Part shown: one piece after another, positions 1 through 9,056 of the stretch | Layout: every line of letters begins with the position of its first letter | How positions within the stretch are numbered: the stretch's first letter is position 1 | From: Candidatus Vallotiella adelgis | GTDB lineage: Bacteria > Pseudomonadota > Gammaproteobacteria > Burkholderiales > Burkholderiaceae | Direction of reading: 5' to 3' | DNA: 64,000 bases | Assembly (NCBI RefSeq): GCF_020541305.1 | Contig: NZ_CP047396.1 | Location: forward strand, 310,001-374,000 | The notes under the pieces: model-generated | Told to the model about the DNA's origin: nothing | The model's database searches: none | What the model saw: the letters and a program-made list of their open reading frames with translations, nothing else | Translations under genes and position numbers: made by a program

Positions 1-1127
1 TTTCTCGCCTCGATTAGATTTATGAATCGATCAAATAAATAGCCGATGTCGTGGGGCCCTGGCGATGCTTCTGGGTGTCCTTGGAAGGAAAACGCGGGCT
101 TATCTTGTAAAGCAAACCCTTGCAGGGTGCCATCGAATAGCGAAACGTGCGTAATCTTTGCTTTGTCTGGCAGCGTTGACGCGTCAACTGCGAAGCCATG
201 GTTTTGTGAGGTGATGACCACTTTTCCATTATCAAGATCTTTGACCGGGTGATTAGCACCATGGTGGCCAGTCTTCATTTTCAACGTCTTTGCGCCGAGA
301 GCCAGCGCCATGATCTGGTGGCCCAGACAAATACCAAACGTCGGCACACCGCTCTCGATTAATTCGCGGCTTGCACCAATCGCGTAATCGCACGCCTGTG
401 GATCACCAGGTCCATTAGATAGAAATACACCGTCAGGATGAAATGCGAGCGCGTCAGCAGCGCTGGATTGGGCAGGTAAGACAGTGACATGACACCTTCG
501 CTCAGTCAGCATGCGCAGAATATTGCGCTTAATGCCGTAATCAAATACGACTACTCGGTACTTCGATGTTTTTTGTATCTGGTAGCCAGCACCTAGACGC
601 CATTCGGCTTCGGTCCACTTGTAGTGCGCATGTGTTGACACCGCTTTTGCTAGATCTAAGCCGTCTAGACCTGTAAATGACTTTGCTAGATTGATTGCCT
701 CCCGCTCGTCGGTCCCAACGATAATACAACCTTTCTGCGCACCCCGATCGCGCAGAATTCGAGTTAACCAGCGCGTGTCTAGGCCGGCAATTGCAACTAC
801 ACCCTCGCCCACTAAATAGTCAGAAAGCGTACATTGAGAGCGAAAACTGGACGCCAGCACCGGAAGATCGCGAATCACCAGGCCAGCTGCATGGATGCGA
901 TCTGATTCAACATCTTCTCTATTGATACCAACATTTCCGATGTGCGGATACGTTAGCGTAACAATCTGGCGAGCGTAGCTAGGGTCGGTAAGGATTTCTT
1001 GGTATCCGGTGATTGCAGTATTGAACACTACCTCGCCAATCATATGGCCGGTGGCGCCGATTGAATAACCTCGACAAATGGTGCCATCGGCAAGTGCAAG
1101 CAGAGCAGGAGAAAAAGATGGCAACAC
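1..1127 (-). CDS. carA: Carbamoyl-phosphate synthase small subunit, 3' end cut by window edge
   Basis: CarA is the glutamine amidotransferase subunit that feeds ammonia to CarB for carbamoyl phosphate, used in pyrimidine and arginine synthesis. The minus-strand frame is open from a GTG at 1127 to base 1, giving 375 codons. The N-terminus ([15 protein letters not shown]) and the class I glutaminase site are clear: nucleophile Cys in FGICLGHQ and the His/Glu motif in [17 protein letters not shown] ribosome-binding site precedes the GTG. Only the last few codons should be missing beyond position 1, where carB is normally next. The gene appears intact. Confidence 0.95.
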   Translation of the reverse strand, partial: MLPSFSPALLALADGTICRGYSIGATGHMIGEVVFNTAITGYQEILTDPSYARQIVTLTYPHIGNVGINREDVESDRIHAAGLVIRDLPVLASSFRSQCTLSDYLVGEGVVAIAGLDTRWLTRILRDRGAQKGCIIVGTDEREAINLAKSFTGLDGLDLAKAVSTHAHYKWTEAEWRLGAGYQIQKTSKYRVVVFDYGIKRNILRMLTERRCHVTVLPAQSSAADALAFHPDGVFLSNGPGDPQACDYAIGASRELIESGVPTFGICLGHQIMALALGAKTLKMKTGHHGANHPVKDLDNGKVVITSQNHGFAVDASTLPDKAKITHVSLFDGTLQGFALQDKPAFSFQGHPEASPGPHDIGYLFDRFINLIEAR

Positions 1128-1644
1128 GGGGGGCTCCTTCCGGGGGGCATCCTACTGCCGACCTGTCATCCATATTTTATGGGAACGCATTATCCGTTTT
1201 TTAGGCTATTTTTACACACGGATAATGTGCTTAAAATGGTCCCTGCCGCGAGTGACAGGCTTCAACAGAATCGGGCACGCAACAGATAAGCAGCTTTGGA
1301 AAGGCAGGCAATAGAGTGCAGGTTAATTAATTTAATTTTTCTTACTATAGCTTAAAATTAAGCTAACCTCAAATCTACTAGATTAATAGCTCCCTCCAAT
1401 GGATGACTACTTCTTAGTCTGGATTTCAGCAGAAAAATTAATAATATACAGCTAATGTACCAGCAAGTACTCAGCAAATCTTATGTGGATGAGAATGCCA
1501 GTGCCGACTAATATGTCGCGGGGAAGTGCTGCCCTGGTGCTGCTGGAGGGAAATAAGGAAAGATTTCTCCGGAAGCAACACTACTGCCTAATACATCTAC
1601 GCTTAATCTATGTTCCGTATATAACGTTCCTTAATATAAGGCCC
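1128..1644. other. Intergenic region upstream of carA, no gene seen
   Basis: About 520 bases between carA and the end of mltD. No recognisable coding frame or remnant was found. It must contain the carA promoter and leader, but no clear -35/-10 pair or pyrimidine-type attenuator was identified. Confidence 0.5.
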
Positions 1645-3555
1645 CTATCGGTGTTTTCGCACATGGTGGAGCGCATGGTGTTTTCGCACATGGTGGAGCA
1701 CATGGTGGAGCGCATGGTGTTTTCGCACATGGTGGAGCGCATGGTGTTTTCGCACATGGTGGAGCACATGGTGTTTTCGCACATGGTGGAGCACATGGTG
1801 TTTTCGCACATGGTGGAGCACATGGTGGAGCGCATGGTGTTTTCGCACATGGTGGAGCACATGACCATGCGAATGCCTATAAATCTTTGCGCGGCTAAGG
1901 GCGGTGACTTTAGTTTTTCTAGTGAGCATAGCAGCACTAGTTGACTTCGTGATACTTTTTCCTGCCTTCGACCGGGCTTTCTTAATGTTAATGCGCCCCA
2001 GTCCGGAAATACGCACGACGCGGGGCGTACGCACCCCTTTACGTGCGTTGCAGCACGTAATAGCCCACTTGTTCCGTGTATGTGCCAAGATCTTTGCTGA
2101 GCGCCGCGCGCGCGGCGCCGGCAACGCTTTAGTAGTCACCCTCTTGATCGGGACGTGCAACATTAACCGCTGACCTGCCATCAGCATATTGCGTCGCATA
2201 TGGTTCCATCTCTTAATCTGTGCAACTGTCACCCCATAGCGATGCGCGACGGTTGTAATCGACTGCCTGTGCTGGAGGCGGATCAACATCTTACGCATGT
2301 CTAGCACGTATGGCTCCATTGCTAGCACTGCATTTTCTGCAACGTCGGCGCTAATATCTTTATTATTATTATGGTCTTTAGGCACTAGAAGCGTAGAGCC
2401 GGACTTAAGTCGCATGCCAGCTGGAATTTTGTTGACTGCCATTAACATATGCGAATCGATGCCGATTTTCTTGGCTAGTACTGCCGGCGTCGCGCGCTCG
2501 GTTACTTTATATATCGTCCATGTCGATAGATTGCCATTGTACTCCCTTAAATTTCTCTCAAATACGTTGGCATTCTCAAATGGTAGTAAGATCTGAGGTT
2601 GTGATGCACCAAGAATAACTAATTGCTTAAAGCCAGGATTCAGCGCACGAAATTCATCAATCGAAAGAACTGCGAGCTTAGATGCTACTTTGATATCGAG
2701 ATCGCGAGAAGTCGTTACGGTAACGAAATACGGGTGATTCGGAATATCCGGCAATGTTAGTCCATATTTCTGCGAGTTCATCACAATGTTTTTCACCGCC
2801 TGCAGCTTTGGAACATAATTGCGAGTTTCGGACGGCATTGATAGACTACGATAATCGGTCGGCAACTCGCGCGCTAGATTTCGCGCAATGGCACGTTTGA
2901 CACTACCCTCGCCCCAATTATAGGCAGCCAGAGCTAGATACCAGTCGCCGAACATATCATGCAACTTCGTTAGATAATCGAGTGCCGCACTAGTCGAGGC
3001 AACAACGTCGCGCCGTTCGTCTTGGAACATATTTTGTTTTAATTTGAAGGTTCGCCCTGTTCCAGGCACAAACTGCCACATGCCAGCTGCCTTGGCAACT
3101 GATAGCGCATGCGGATTAAACGCTGATTCTACGAACGGCAACAGCGCTAACTCTGTTGGCATATGTCGCTGCTCAAGCTCTTCAACAATATGATATAAGT
3201 ATTTTTTTGAGCGGTCAGTCATACGCTCGACGTAGTTGGGGCGCCGTGCATACCAATTTGTTTCGATGTTGACTAGATCACTTTTTAGATCCGGAATCTG
3301 GAATCCCGAACGAATCCGGCTCCATAAGTCATCGGAGCCTTGCAGGGCTTGTACGCTGCTATGATCAACATTGATAGTACGTTTAGAGGAAGAGAGAGTG
3401 GCGTGCTTCTGAACTGGATTACTTTCAACAAGCCGTGGGTTCCGCGAGGTAGAAAGTGTAGGGAAAACTGGTTTAGAAAGTGGAGCCGAATTCTTGCTGT
3501 TGCTCGCGCAGGCGGCAAGCAACAGTGTTAACAGCACGCTAAGTATTAATCGCAT
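1645..3555 (-). CDS. mltD: Membrane-bound lytic murein transglycosylase D with His-rich repeat tail
   Basis: MltD cleaves the MurNAc-GlcNAc bond of peptidoglycan at the outer membrane. The chosen ATG (3555) begins a lipoprotein signal with lipobox LAAC (Cys16). The frame is open 70 codons further upstream, but that part is not signal-like. The SLT domain carries the catalytic Glu143 in LPFVESAFNPHA and the downstream AAGMWQFVPGTGR motif. Two LysM-like peptidoglycan-binding modules follow, around residues 350-400 and 430-475. After a basic linker, residues 565-635 are a tandem His-rich tail of HVRKH and H(A/V)LH units encoded by the minisatellite at 1651-1863. The frame ends at TAG, one Arg codon after the repeats. 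In relatives gloB lies just upstream; here it is eroded. Confidence 0.93.
   Translation of the reverse strand: MRLILSVLLTLLLAACASNSKNSAPLSKPVFPTLSTSRNPRLVESNPVQKHATLSSSKRTINVDHSSVQALQGSDDLWSRIRSGFQIPDLKSDLVNIETNWYARRPNYVERMTDRSKKYLYHIVEELEQRHMPTELALLPFVESAFNPHALSVAKAAGMWQFVPGTGRTFKLKQNMFQDERRDVVASTSAALDYLTKLHDMFGDWYLALAAYNWGEGSVKRAIARNLARELPTDYRSLSMPSETRNYVPKLQAVKNIVMNSQKYGLTLPDIPNHPYFVTVTTSRDLDIKVASKLAVLSIDEFRALNPGFKQLVILGASQPQILLPFENANVFERNLREYNGNLSTWTIYKVTERATPAVLAKKIGIDSHMLMAVNKIPAGMRLKSGSTLLVPKDHNNNKDISADVAENAVLAMEPYVLDMRKMLIRLQHRQSITTVAHRYGVTVAQIKRWNHMRRNMLMAGQRLMLHVPIKRVTTKALPAPRARRSAKILAHTRNKWAITCCNARKGVRTPRVVRISGLGRINIKKARSKAGKSITKSTSAAMLTRKTKVTALSRAKIYRHSHGHVLHHVRKHHALHHVLHHVRKHHVLHHVRKHHVLHHVRKHHALHHVRKHHALHHVLHHVRKHHALHHVRKHR
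1651..1863. repeat. Minisatellite inside mltD (15-bp and 12-bp units)
   Basis: The 213 bp are built without gaps from a 15-bp unit A (gtgttttcgcacatg) and a 12-bp unit B (gtggagcrcatg) in plus-strand order AB AB B AB AB AB AB B AB. Only one base of unit B varies. All units are multiples of three, so the mltD frame stays open; units A and B encode HVRKH and H(A/V)LH on the minus strand. The near identity suggests recent expansion by slippage. Confidence 0.95.
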
Positions 3556-3789
3556 TGAACGTCTCAAATTCCAAAGGGCTGCCGGAAAATTGGATTTTAA
3601 TGGTACGCAGAACGCGTGTATCTCGTCAATACGAAACTGCCAAAAATCCTGCAAAATCTTAGCTTTGATCCTTGTTTTTTTAGGTCTTGTTCGAACTCTA
3701 CTACTTATGTGCTGGTTGTAGCACGCGCCGTTGCTATAAGACGATATATTGCTTGAATTCCGCAATATATTTAACGTCTTCGGAAGAGG

Positions 3790-4200
3790 TTTTTTTATGC
3801 GTATCCTACGTGTCGGCTAGTTGCTAGCGGATCAAGGACGAATCAGCTTGCAGGAATGAATAGGCGCGTTTTTTACGATCTATCCTATAACCAATCGTGG
3901 TTAAAACAGTCGCTACTTCTAAGTGCGTAACCCCTTATTCCAGGATAAATGCGCATGTGATGTTAAGCGGCGCATGTGTTTATGCGCATTATGCACTGTT
4001 GTAGCATTAGGCAAAAATGATAGTATCTGCTACTGACTATTCTCGAACAGATACGAATAACCGCTAAAAATAACCTGTGCTACACAGCAAACAAAAATTA
4101 ACTGTCATCCCAACAATATAATTAGCATCTGTTAGACGAGCAGTATAGCACTTCACTAAAAGTGTTATGGCTTTAGGAGGTCGGTAATTAGCGCAGAATT
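3790..4200 (-). pseudogene. gloB: Remnant of gloB (hydroxyacylglutathione hydrolase)
   Basis: GloB is glyoxalase II. On the minus strand one frame around 4075-3975 still reads like the middle of the protein: YLFENSQ, a stop, QI, then LPNATTVHNAH. This matches the family pattern LFEG..AQM ... ALP..T.V.CAHEY, where the CAHEY His is a metal ligand. In-frame stops and missing codons rule out function. Burkholderia carry gloB here, between mltD and a divergent methyltransferase. The limits are approximate; nothing convincing is left of the N-terminal metal-binding motif. Confidence 0.7.
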
Positions 4201-4290
4201 TCCAGGATGAGTGTGTATTTTAATCCGAACCAGCATTATGCGCTGATCTAGCTTCTCAGGGTACGTTTGTTACGTACAATCGATAAACAA

Positions 4291-5103
4291 ATGTTAAACC
4301 AACCAATTATAGACTGGCCAACCTGGACTAAATCGCCACCGGGCCAATACATACTTGCGTGGGAGCAAAACCAAGTCGATCGCCTAGTATCTGATATGTT
4401 CGGTTATTACGCGGTACAGTTAGGCTTGCCGCAACTCGATGCGTTACGCGAGAACCGTATGCCATGGCGCGGCCTAGTTTTAGATGTAGCTAGCGGCGGC
4501 AGTGCGCCCTATCAGTGGCCATGCCAGAACAGCCATGACGCCGCCGGCACTAGCTGGTACCACGCTCCACCGCAACGCGAAACACTTTGGTCTAATTTCT
4601 TAGACTTGCCGTTCGAATCGCAAAGTGTAGACCTACTGATTCTGCCGCATACCCTCGAGGTTACGCATGACCCACATCGGCTGCTACGTGAAGCCGAGCG
4701 CGTTCTCGTACCAGATGGACGCCTCGTAATCGTCGGGTTTAATTCACTCAGCCTATGGGGTATGCGACAGTCGATTAGCCGAGGCAAAAGCCATGCGTTT
4801 CTTCCAATAGCACACGATCTCATCGCCTTTACAAGGATAAAAGACTGGATCAAGTTGCTCGGCCTCGAACCTGACTATGGCCGCTTCGGCTGCTACCGCC
4901 CGCCAGTGGACACCGAGAAATGGTTTGCTCGGTATGCATTTATGGAAGCAGCTGGTAATCGCTGGTGGCCTATTTTAGGCGCAACGTATGTGATCACTGC
5001 AATCAAGCGAGTATATGGCATGCGGCTAATCGGCCCGACCAAAGCTAGAAAACAGGCGCTTGCAGCAGCGCTGCACCCGATTTCGGCGACTAACGTCCGA
5101 TGA
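4291..5103 (+). CDS. SAM-dependent methyltransferase, YafS-like
   Basis: A class I methyltransferase of 270 aa starting at ATG 4291. An upstream in-frame TTG at 4267 would add 8 residues, but similarity to relatives begins at QPIIDWPTW. The SAM-binding glycine region is recognisable though atypical ([15 protein letters not shown]). The later motifs [22 protein letters not shown] and [12 protein letters not shown] are typical of the small proteobacterial family found between gloB and rnhA. The substrate is unknown. It lies 55 bases upstream of rnhA on the same strand, probably in one transcript with rnhA and dnaQ. Confidence 0.8.
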   Translation: MLNQPIIDWPTWTKSPPGQYILAWEQNQVDRLVSDMFGYYAVQLGLPQLDALRENRMPWRGLVLDVASGGSAPYQWPCQNSHDAAGTSWYHAPPQRETLWSNFLDLPFESQSVDLLILPHTLEVTHDPHRLLREAERVLVPDGRLVIVGFNSLSLWGMRQSISRGKSHAFLPIAHDLIAFTRIKDWIKLLGLEPDYGRFGCYRPPVDTEKWFARYAFMEAAGNRWWPILGATYVITAIKRVYGMRLIGPTKARKQALAAALHPISATNVR

Positions 5104-5158
5104 CGATAGCAGCCAGGCGACTAGCATGGTGTATCGCCTCCCTCTTATTAACGAACTT

Positions 5159-5602
5159 ATGGAAGTTAACACCATTATTGAAATTTACACGGATGGTGCA
5201 TGTAAAGGCAACCCGGGTCCGGGTGGCTGGGGCGCTTTGCTGCGCTTTGGCGCTCAGAAAAAAGAACTATTTGGTGGCGAGCGTTCAACAACTAACAATA
5301 GGATGGAGTTGATGGCTGTCATCGCCGCCTTCGAGGCACTCAAACGACCATGTAAGACCGTTGTCCATACCGACTCAAAATACGTACAACAAGGAATCAG
5401 TGAGTGGATTCACGGCTGGAAGAAAAAAAACTGGATGACTACAGCAAAAAGTCCAGTTAAGAACGCTGATCTGTGGAAACGGCTTGATGCGTTGAGCGCG
5501 CTACACGAGATCGAATGGCGCTGGATCCGCGGCCACGCCGGCCATCTAGAAAATGAATGGGCGGACGCGCTAGCTAATCGAGGTGTAGCATCATTAGAGT
5601 AG
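5159..5602 (+). CDS. rnhA: Ribonuclease HI
   Basis: RNase HI degrades the RNA strand of RNA-DNA hybrids during replication (primers, R-loops). The product is 147 aa, normal for the family. All four catalytic acidic residues are present: Asp in [16 protein letters not shown], Glu in [10 protein letters not shown], Asp in HTDSKYV and Asp in ENEWADALA. The frame extends 33 codons upstream over the methyltransferase gene, but the family start fits [13 protein letters not shown] at 5159. dnaQ follows after 54 bases, the usual rnhA-dnaQ pairing. Confidence 0.95.
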   Translation: MEVNTIIEIYTDGACKGNPGPGGWGALLRFGAQKKELFGGERSTTNNRMELMAVIAAFEALKRPCKTVVHTDSKYVQQGISEWIHGWKKKNWMTTAKSPVKNADLWKRLDALSALHEIEWRWIRGHAGHLENEWADALANRGVASLE

Positions 5603-5656
5603 GTATAGGTCATATACTGACCTATCTCATCCTAATTTCGAATAGGCAATCTTATT

Positions 5657-6400
5657 ATGCGTCTTCTTGTTCTCGATACTGAAACCACTGGTTTAAACGC
5701 TAAGGGTGGAGATAGGATTATTGAAATCGGCTGTGTCGAAATCATCAACCGGCAATTGACTGGTAATAATCTGCATTTATACATTAATCCGGAGCGAGAT
5801 AGCGATCCTGGCGCATTAGCTGTGCATGGATTGACTACAGAATTTCTGCGCGACAAACCGAAGTTCTCAAAAATATCCGCTTTGCTACGCGATTTCATCA
5901 AGGATTCCAGCATCATTATTCATAACGCACCGTTCGATATTAGCTTTCTCGACGCAGAATTTTCGATGCTAGGATTACCACCGTTTCGTGATCATTGCGG
6001 TGAAGTAATCGATACGCTGCTGCAAGCTAGGGCAATGTTCCCTGGCAAGCGCAACTCACTGAATGCACTATGCGATCGCTTCGGCATTAGCAATACGCAT
6101 CGTACGCTGCATGGTGCACTTCTTGATGCAAAATTACTAGCCGATATCTACTTAAAAATGACGCGAGGCCAAGAATGTTTAGCTATTGATATACTAGCTG
6201 ACACGCCAGGTCTGGCATCGGTAGCTACAGAGCGAGTGTCGCTTGCCCAATTTCAACTACCCATTCTCAGTGCAAACGATGATGAGCTGGCCGCGCACGC
6301 TGACATGCTTGATCAACTCGATAAAACACTCAAAAAGCTTTGCGTATGGAGGGAGACACTATGTCTAGCGAATAAACCTCTACCCATAGCGACTGTATGA
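5657..6400 (+). CDS. dnaQ: DNA polymerase III epsilon subunit (3'-5' proofreading exonuclease)
   Basis: DnaQ is the proofreading exonuclease of the replicative polymerase core. The 247-aa product has the DEDDh residues in order: DTETTGL (Exo I), HNAPFDISFLD (Exo II) and HGALLDAKLLADIY (Exo III). The C-terminal tail that contacts the polymerase is present but divergent. It follows rnhA closely and is followed by the 30-bp palindrome at 6463 and tRNA-Val, an arrangement known from Burkholderia. Confidence 0.95.
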   Translation: MRLLVLDTETTGLNAKGGDRIIEIGCVEIINRQLTGNNLHLYINPERDSDPGALAVHGLTTEFLRDKPKFSKISALLRDFIKDSSIIIHNAPFDISFLDAEFSMLGLPPFRDHCGEVIDTLLQARAMFPGKRNSLNALCDRFGISNTHRTLHGALLDAKLLADIYLKMTRGQECLAIDILADTPGLASVATERVSLAQFQLPILSANDDELAAHADMLDQLDKTLKKLCVWRETLCLANKPLPIATV

Positions 6401-6462
6401 TACTTCAGTGGTACCACGTAGTTGATTCTTCGCATCAAAGCTTGGATGTTGAGAACATATCT

Positions 6463-6492
6463 CAGGCCCGTAAAGAGCTCTTTACGGGCCTG
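6463..6492. terminator. 30-bp perfect palindrome after dnaQ
   Basis: The 30 bases are exactly self-complementary around GAGCTC, forming a 12-15 bp GC-rich stem. It lies 63 bases after the dnaQ stop and 30 bases before tRNA-Val. It is probably the dnaQ terminator, but no T-run follows directly on the plus strand. Confidence 0.6.
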
Positions 6493-6522
6493 GAAAATAC
6501 GGTCATACTACTAAACTAGTAT

Positions 6523-6597
6523 GGGTGGTTAGCTCAGTGGTAGAGCACTGTCTTCACACGGCAGACGTCACTGGTTCGATCCCAGTACTACCCACCA
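6523..6597 (+). tRNA. tRNA-Val (anticodon CAC)
   Basis: A complete cloverleaf: acceptor GGGTGGT/ACTACCC, D arm TAGCTCAGTGGTAGAGCA, anticodon stem CTGTC/GGCAG with loop TTCACAC (CAC), T arm CTGG-TTCGATC-CCAG, discriminator A and an encoded CCA. It reads GTG valine codons. Confidence 0.95.
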
Positions 6598-6889
6598 ACT
6601 ATTCAAAAAAAACTAGCTCCGTATTTTTCGAAATATAAAATGTATATGAAAGCGTACTGCTGTAGCAGTCTAGCGGAAAGTCAATGGCTCGATCAGAAAC
6701 GGCAAAAATCGCTGAAACAAGCATAACTAAGCACTAGCATTTATCTGCTATATAGCAAGAGATTTATAGCGTGCATCTATTAATGCACGCAGGACATAAA
6801 CTATATCGCAGGCTAGAGAAAAGAGAATACAATAAAATATGCTTCTTATAGCGCATCGTAAAAGGTGCTTGCGCCCATTAGCGGCGCGT

Positions 6890-7747
6890 TTAGAGGCGCA
6901 TTCCGCGACTATCGCGCAGCGCTTTGAGCCAGGTACATAACGAGCTGAGGCGAAAATCCTTAGCTGCAATAAAGCCGTGTAGCATAATCGGTAGCCATAG
7001 ACGCCAGCCTGGCGCTGTACCGTAATGGCGCAAAACTGCAAGTTGATTGCGAAGATGAAAATAGTGCTTTGTTGTATAAAGACTATTACGCAAGCGTCTA
7101 TTCGAACTGCGTAGATGATCAACAACTGCCGAAGGCACGAGCCAGATAAACCATCCAGAGCGACCTAAACGTAGCGAATATTCTGTATCATCGTAGGCGA
7201 GAAAAAACGATGCATTGGGTAAACCAACATCACGAGCCGCCTGTGCACTTAATAAGAATCCAACAAAAGATGCTATATCTACCTGCATCCGGACTTTATA
7301 ATATAATTTTCGTGGGATAACAGACTCTCGGAGAGTCTTCGGATTGAACATGCGTCGATGCATCAGTGCGACATGGCCTAATTCAACGACGCTTGAACAC
7401 AGCGCTCCTACACGCTGTTCCAAGGCGGCAGGTAATACGTCTCTAAAGCACTCTACGAGATTAGGTTGCGCGATGGCATCATCATCCAACAGTAGCATCC
7501 AATCAGCACCATGCATTATGGCTCGCTCGATACCGGCTGCGAAACCGCCTGCACCGCCTATGTTTTTCTCGAGCCGTAAGACATAGACGCTTTTAAAGCG
7601 TTGTAATACTTGCGCTGTTTCGGGTGAGCTGGCGTTATCAACTACGACTATAGACTGTAGGGCACTAGTTTGTGACAATAGAGCTCGCAGTACATCCTCA
7701 AGCAGCTGAGCCCGATTATGTGTGACAACAATCGCTGTAATATTCAC
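6890..7747 (-). CDS. GT2 family glycosyltransferase (galactofuranosyl/rhamnosyl-transferase-like)
   Basis: A GT-A fold family 2 transferase of 285 aa. It has the N-terminal ITAIVVTHNRAQLLEDVL, the nucleotide site VVVDNASS, and the metal-binding DDD in WMLLLDDDA. FFLAYDDTEYSLR and a C-terminal LRNQLAVLRHYG region resemble GlfT1-type galactofuranosyl- and rhamnosyl-transferases. The GTG start overlaps the glf stop by 4 bases (GTGA), implying translational coupling. The context suggests it uses UDP-galactofuranose made by the neighbouring mutase; the acceptor is unknown. Confidence 0.85.
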   Translation of the reverse strand: MNITAIVVTHNRAQLLEDVLRALLSQTSALQSIVVVDNASSPETAQVLQRFKSVYVLRLEKNIGGAGGFAAGIERAIMHGADWMLLLDDDAIAQPNLVECFRDVLPAALEQRVGALCSSVVELGHVALMHRRMFNPKTLRESVIPRKLYYKVRMQVDIASFVGFLLSAQAARDVGLPNASFFLAYDDTEYSLRLGRSGWFIWLVPSAVVDHLRSSNRRLRNSLYTTKHYFHLRNQLAVLRHYGTAPGWRLWLPIMLHGFIAAKDFRLSSLCTWLKALRDSRGMRL

Positions 7748-8895
7748 TGCAGAGGATCCACGAAGAAAACCGGAATATCATGTCCTTTATCTTGTGCCAT
7801 AAGAAATATATTTGCCGCATCAAGTGCTTCCCGTATCGTTATATGCATGTCCAGATAGCGATAAGTACCTAAACGGCCTACGAAGCTTACGTTGCGCTCC
7901 TGCCTCGCCAGATCTACATAATGCTTTAGCAGTGTCTTTTCTTTTGCAAGGCCGATTGGATAGTACGGAATATCGTTTTCACCGCAGAATCGGCTATATT
8001 CTTTGAAGATAAGCGTGCGCTCGTGCGATTCCCACGGAACAAAATGCTTGTGCTCCGAAATGCGAGTCCAGGGTACTGCAACATCGCAATAGTTAATTAC
8101 TGCATTACCCTGATAATCGCCATGATAGCGCGACGCTTCGAAATCGAGCGTGCGGTAGCCAAGACGGCCGTCTTTATATTCAAACCACTTATCGATAGGA
8201 CCACTATAGAACACATGCGAATATCCTTCTGCATGTCCGTACTCGAAGCATTCGTTCAGATTAATTTTAATCGAAGGATGATCTAATAGCTTTTCCACGA
8301 TATATGTGTAGCCGTTCCTAGGCATACCTTGATAAAGGCTGCTGTAATAATTATCGTCGTAATTAAAGCGCACGGGTAAACGCTTTAGAATACTTGCCCG
8401 AAGCTTTGTGGCGTGTATACCCCATTGCTTAGCCGTATATCCGAGAAAAAATGCTTCATAGAGATCGCGACCGATAAACTTTAGTGCCTGCTCTTCGAAA
8501 TTCTGGGGTATATCAATAGATTTATCGCTCATGGATGCAAGAAAAGTCTTAGCTTCCGATGGCGCTAGTGCTTTATCAAAGAATTGATTAATAGTAAGCA
8601 GATTGATTGGGAGCGTGTAGACGCGACCTTTAACGATTGCTTTGACTCGGTTAACGAACGGCATAAATTCGTCAAAATGGTTGACAAACTTCCAAACGTG
8701 CTTGTCATTGGTATGAAAAATGTGTGGACCGTAGACATGGACCATCACACCCGTCTCCTTGTCGCGTTTCGAATAACAATTACCAGCAAGATGAGGCCGG
8801 CTATCGAATACGTCGACGCTATATCCCTCAAGTGCAAGCCTGTATGCGAGAACTGCTCCGGTAAAACCCGCCCCTACAATTCCGATTTTCTTCAC
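7744..8895 (-). CDS. glf: UDP-galactopyranose mutase
   Basis: Glf is an FAD enzyme that converts UDP-galactopyranose to UDP-galactofuranose. The 383-aa product starts at GTG 8895. It begins with the Rossmann motif KKIGIVGAGFTGAVLA and continues with GNCYSKRD, HVYGPHIFHT, the active-site region FFLGYTAKQWG, RLPVRFNYDD and the C-terminal VGRLGTYRYLDM. The length is typical and no damage is visible. It is the fourth gene of the wzm-wzt-GT8-glf-GT2 operon and gives it a galactofuranose signature. Confidence 0.95.
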   Translation of the reverse strand: MKKIGIVGAGFTGAVLAYRLALEGYSVDVFDSRPHLAGNCYSKRDKETGVMVHVYGPHIFHTNDKHVWKFVNHFDEFMPFVNRVKAIVKGRVYTLPINLLTINQFFDKALAPSEAKTFLASMSDKSIDIPQNFEEQALKFIGRDLYEAFFLGYTAKQWGIHATKLRASILKRLPVRFNYDDNYYSSLYQGMPRNGYTYIVEKLLDHPSIKINLNECFEYGHAEGYSHVFYSGPIDKWFEYKDGRLGYRTLDFEASRYHGDYQGNAVINYCDVAVPWTRISEHKHFVPWESHERTLIFKEYSRFCGENDIPYYPIGLAKEKTLLKHYVDLARQERNVSFVGRLGTYRYLDMHITIREALDAANIFLMAQDKGHDIPVFFVDPLQ

Positions 8896-9056
8896 TTCCT
8901 AACCCTGCAAGGACTCAAAATATGCGGTACTGTAGTACCGAAAGCTGCATAATTCTATTCAAGATTAGCATCTTGCTGAATTTTTTGGTATATACGCCGC
9001 CTACGTGCTTTGGAGGAGCGCCAAGCAGCACACCACGACTCCAGAACCTGTCCTAC

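Noticed and set aside
1651-1863. Direct repeats resembling a short CRISPR array
   Set aside because: Units are contiguous with no unique spacers, are multiples of 3, and lie inside the mltD frame.
1483-1944. Plus-strand 153-codon frame rich in MVFSHMVEHM repeats
   Set aside because: It is the antisense of the mltD repeat tail; the flanks have no coding features.
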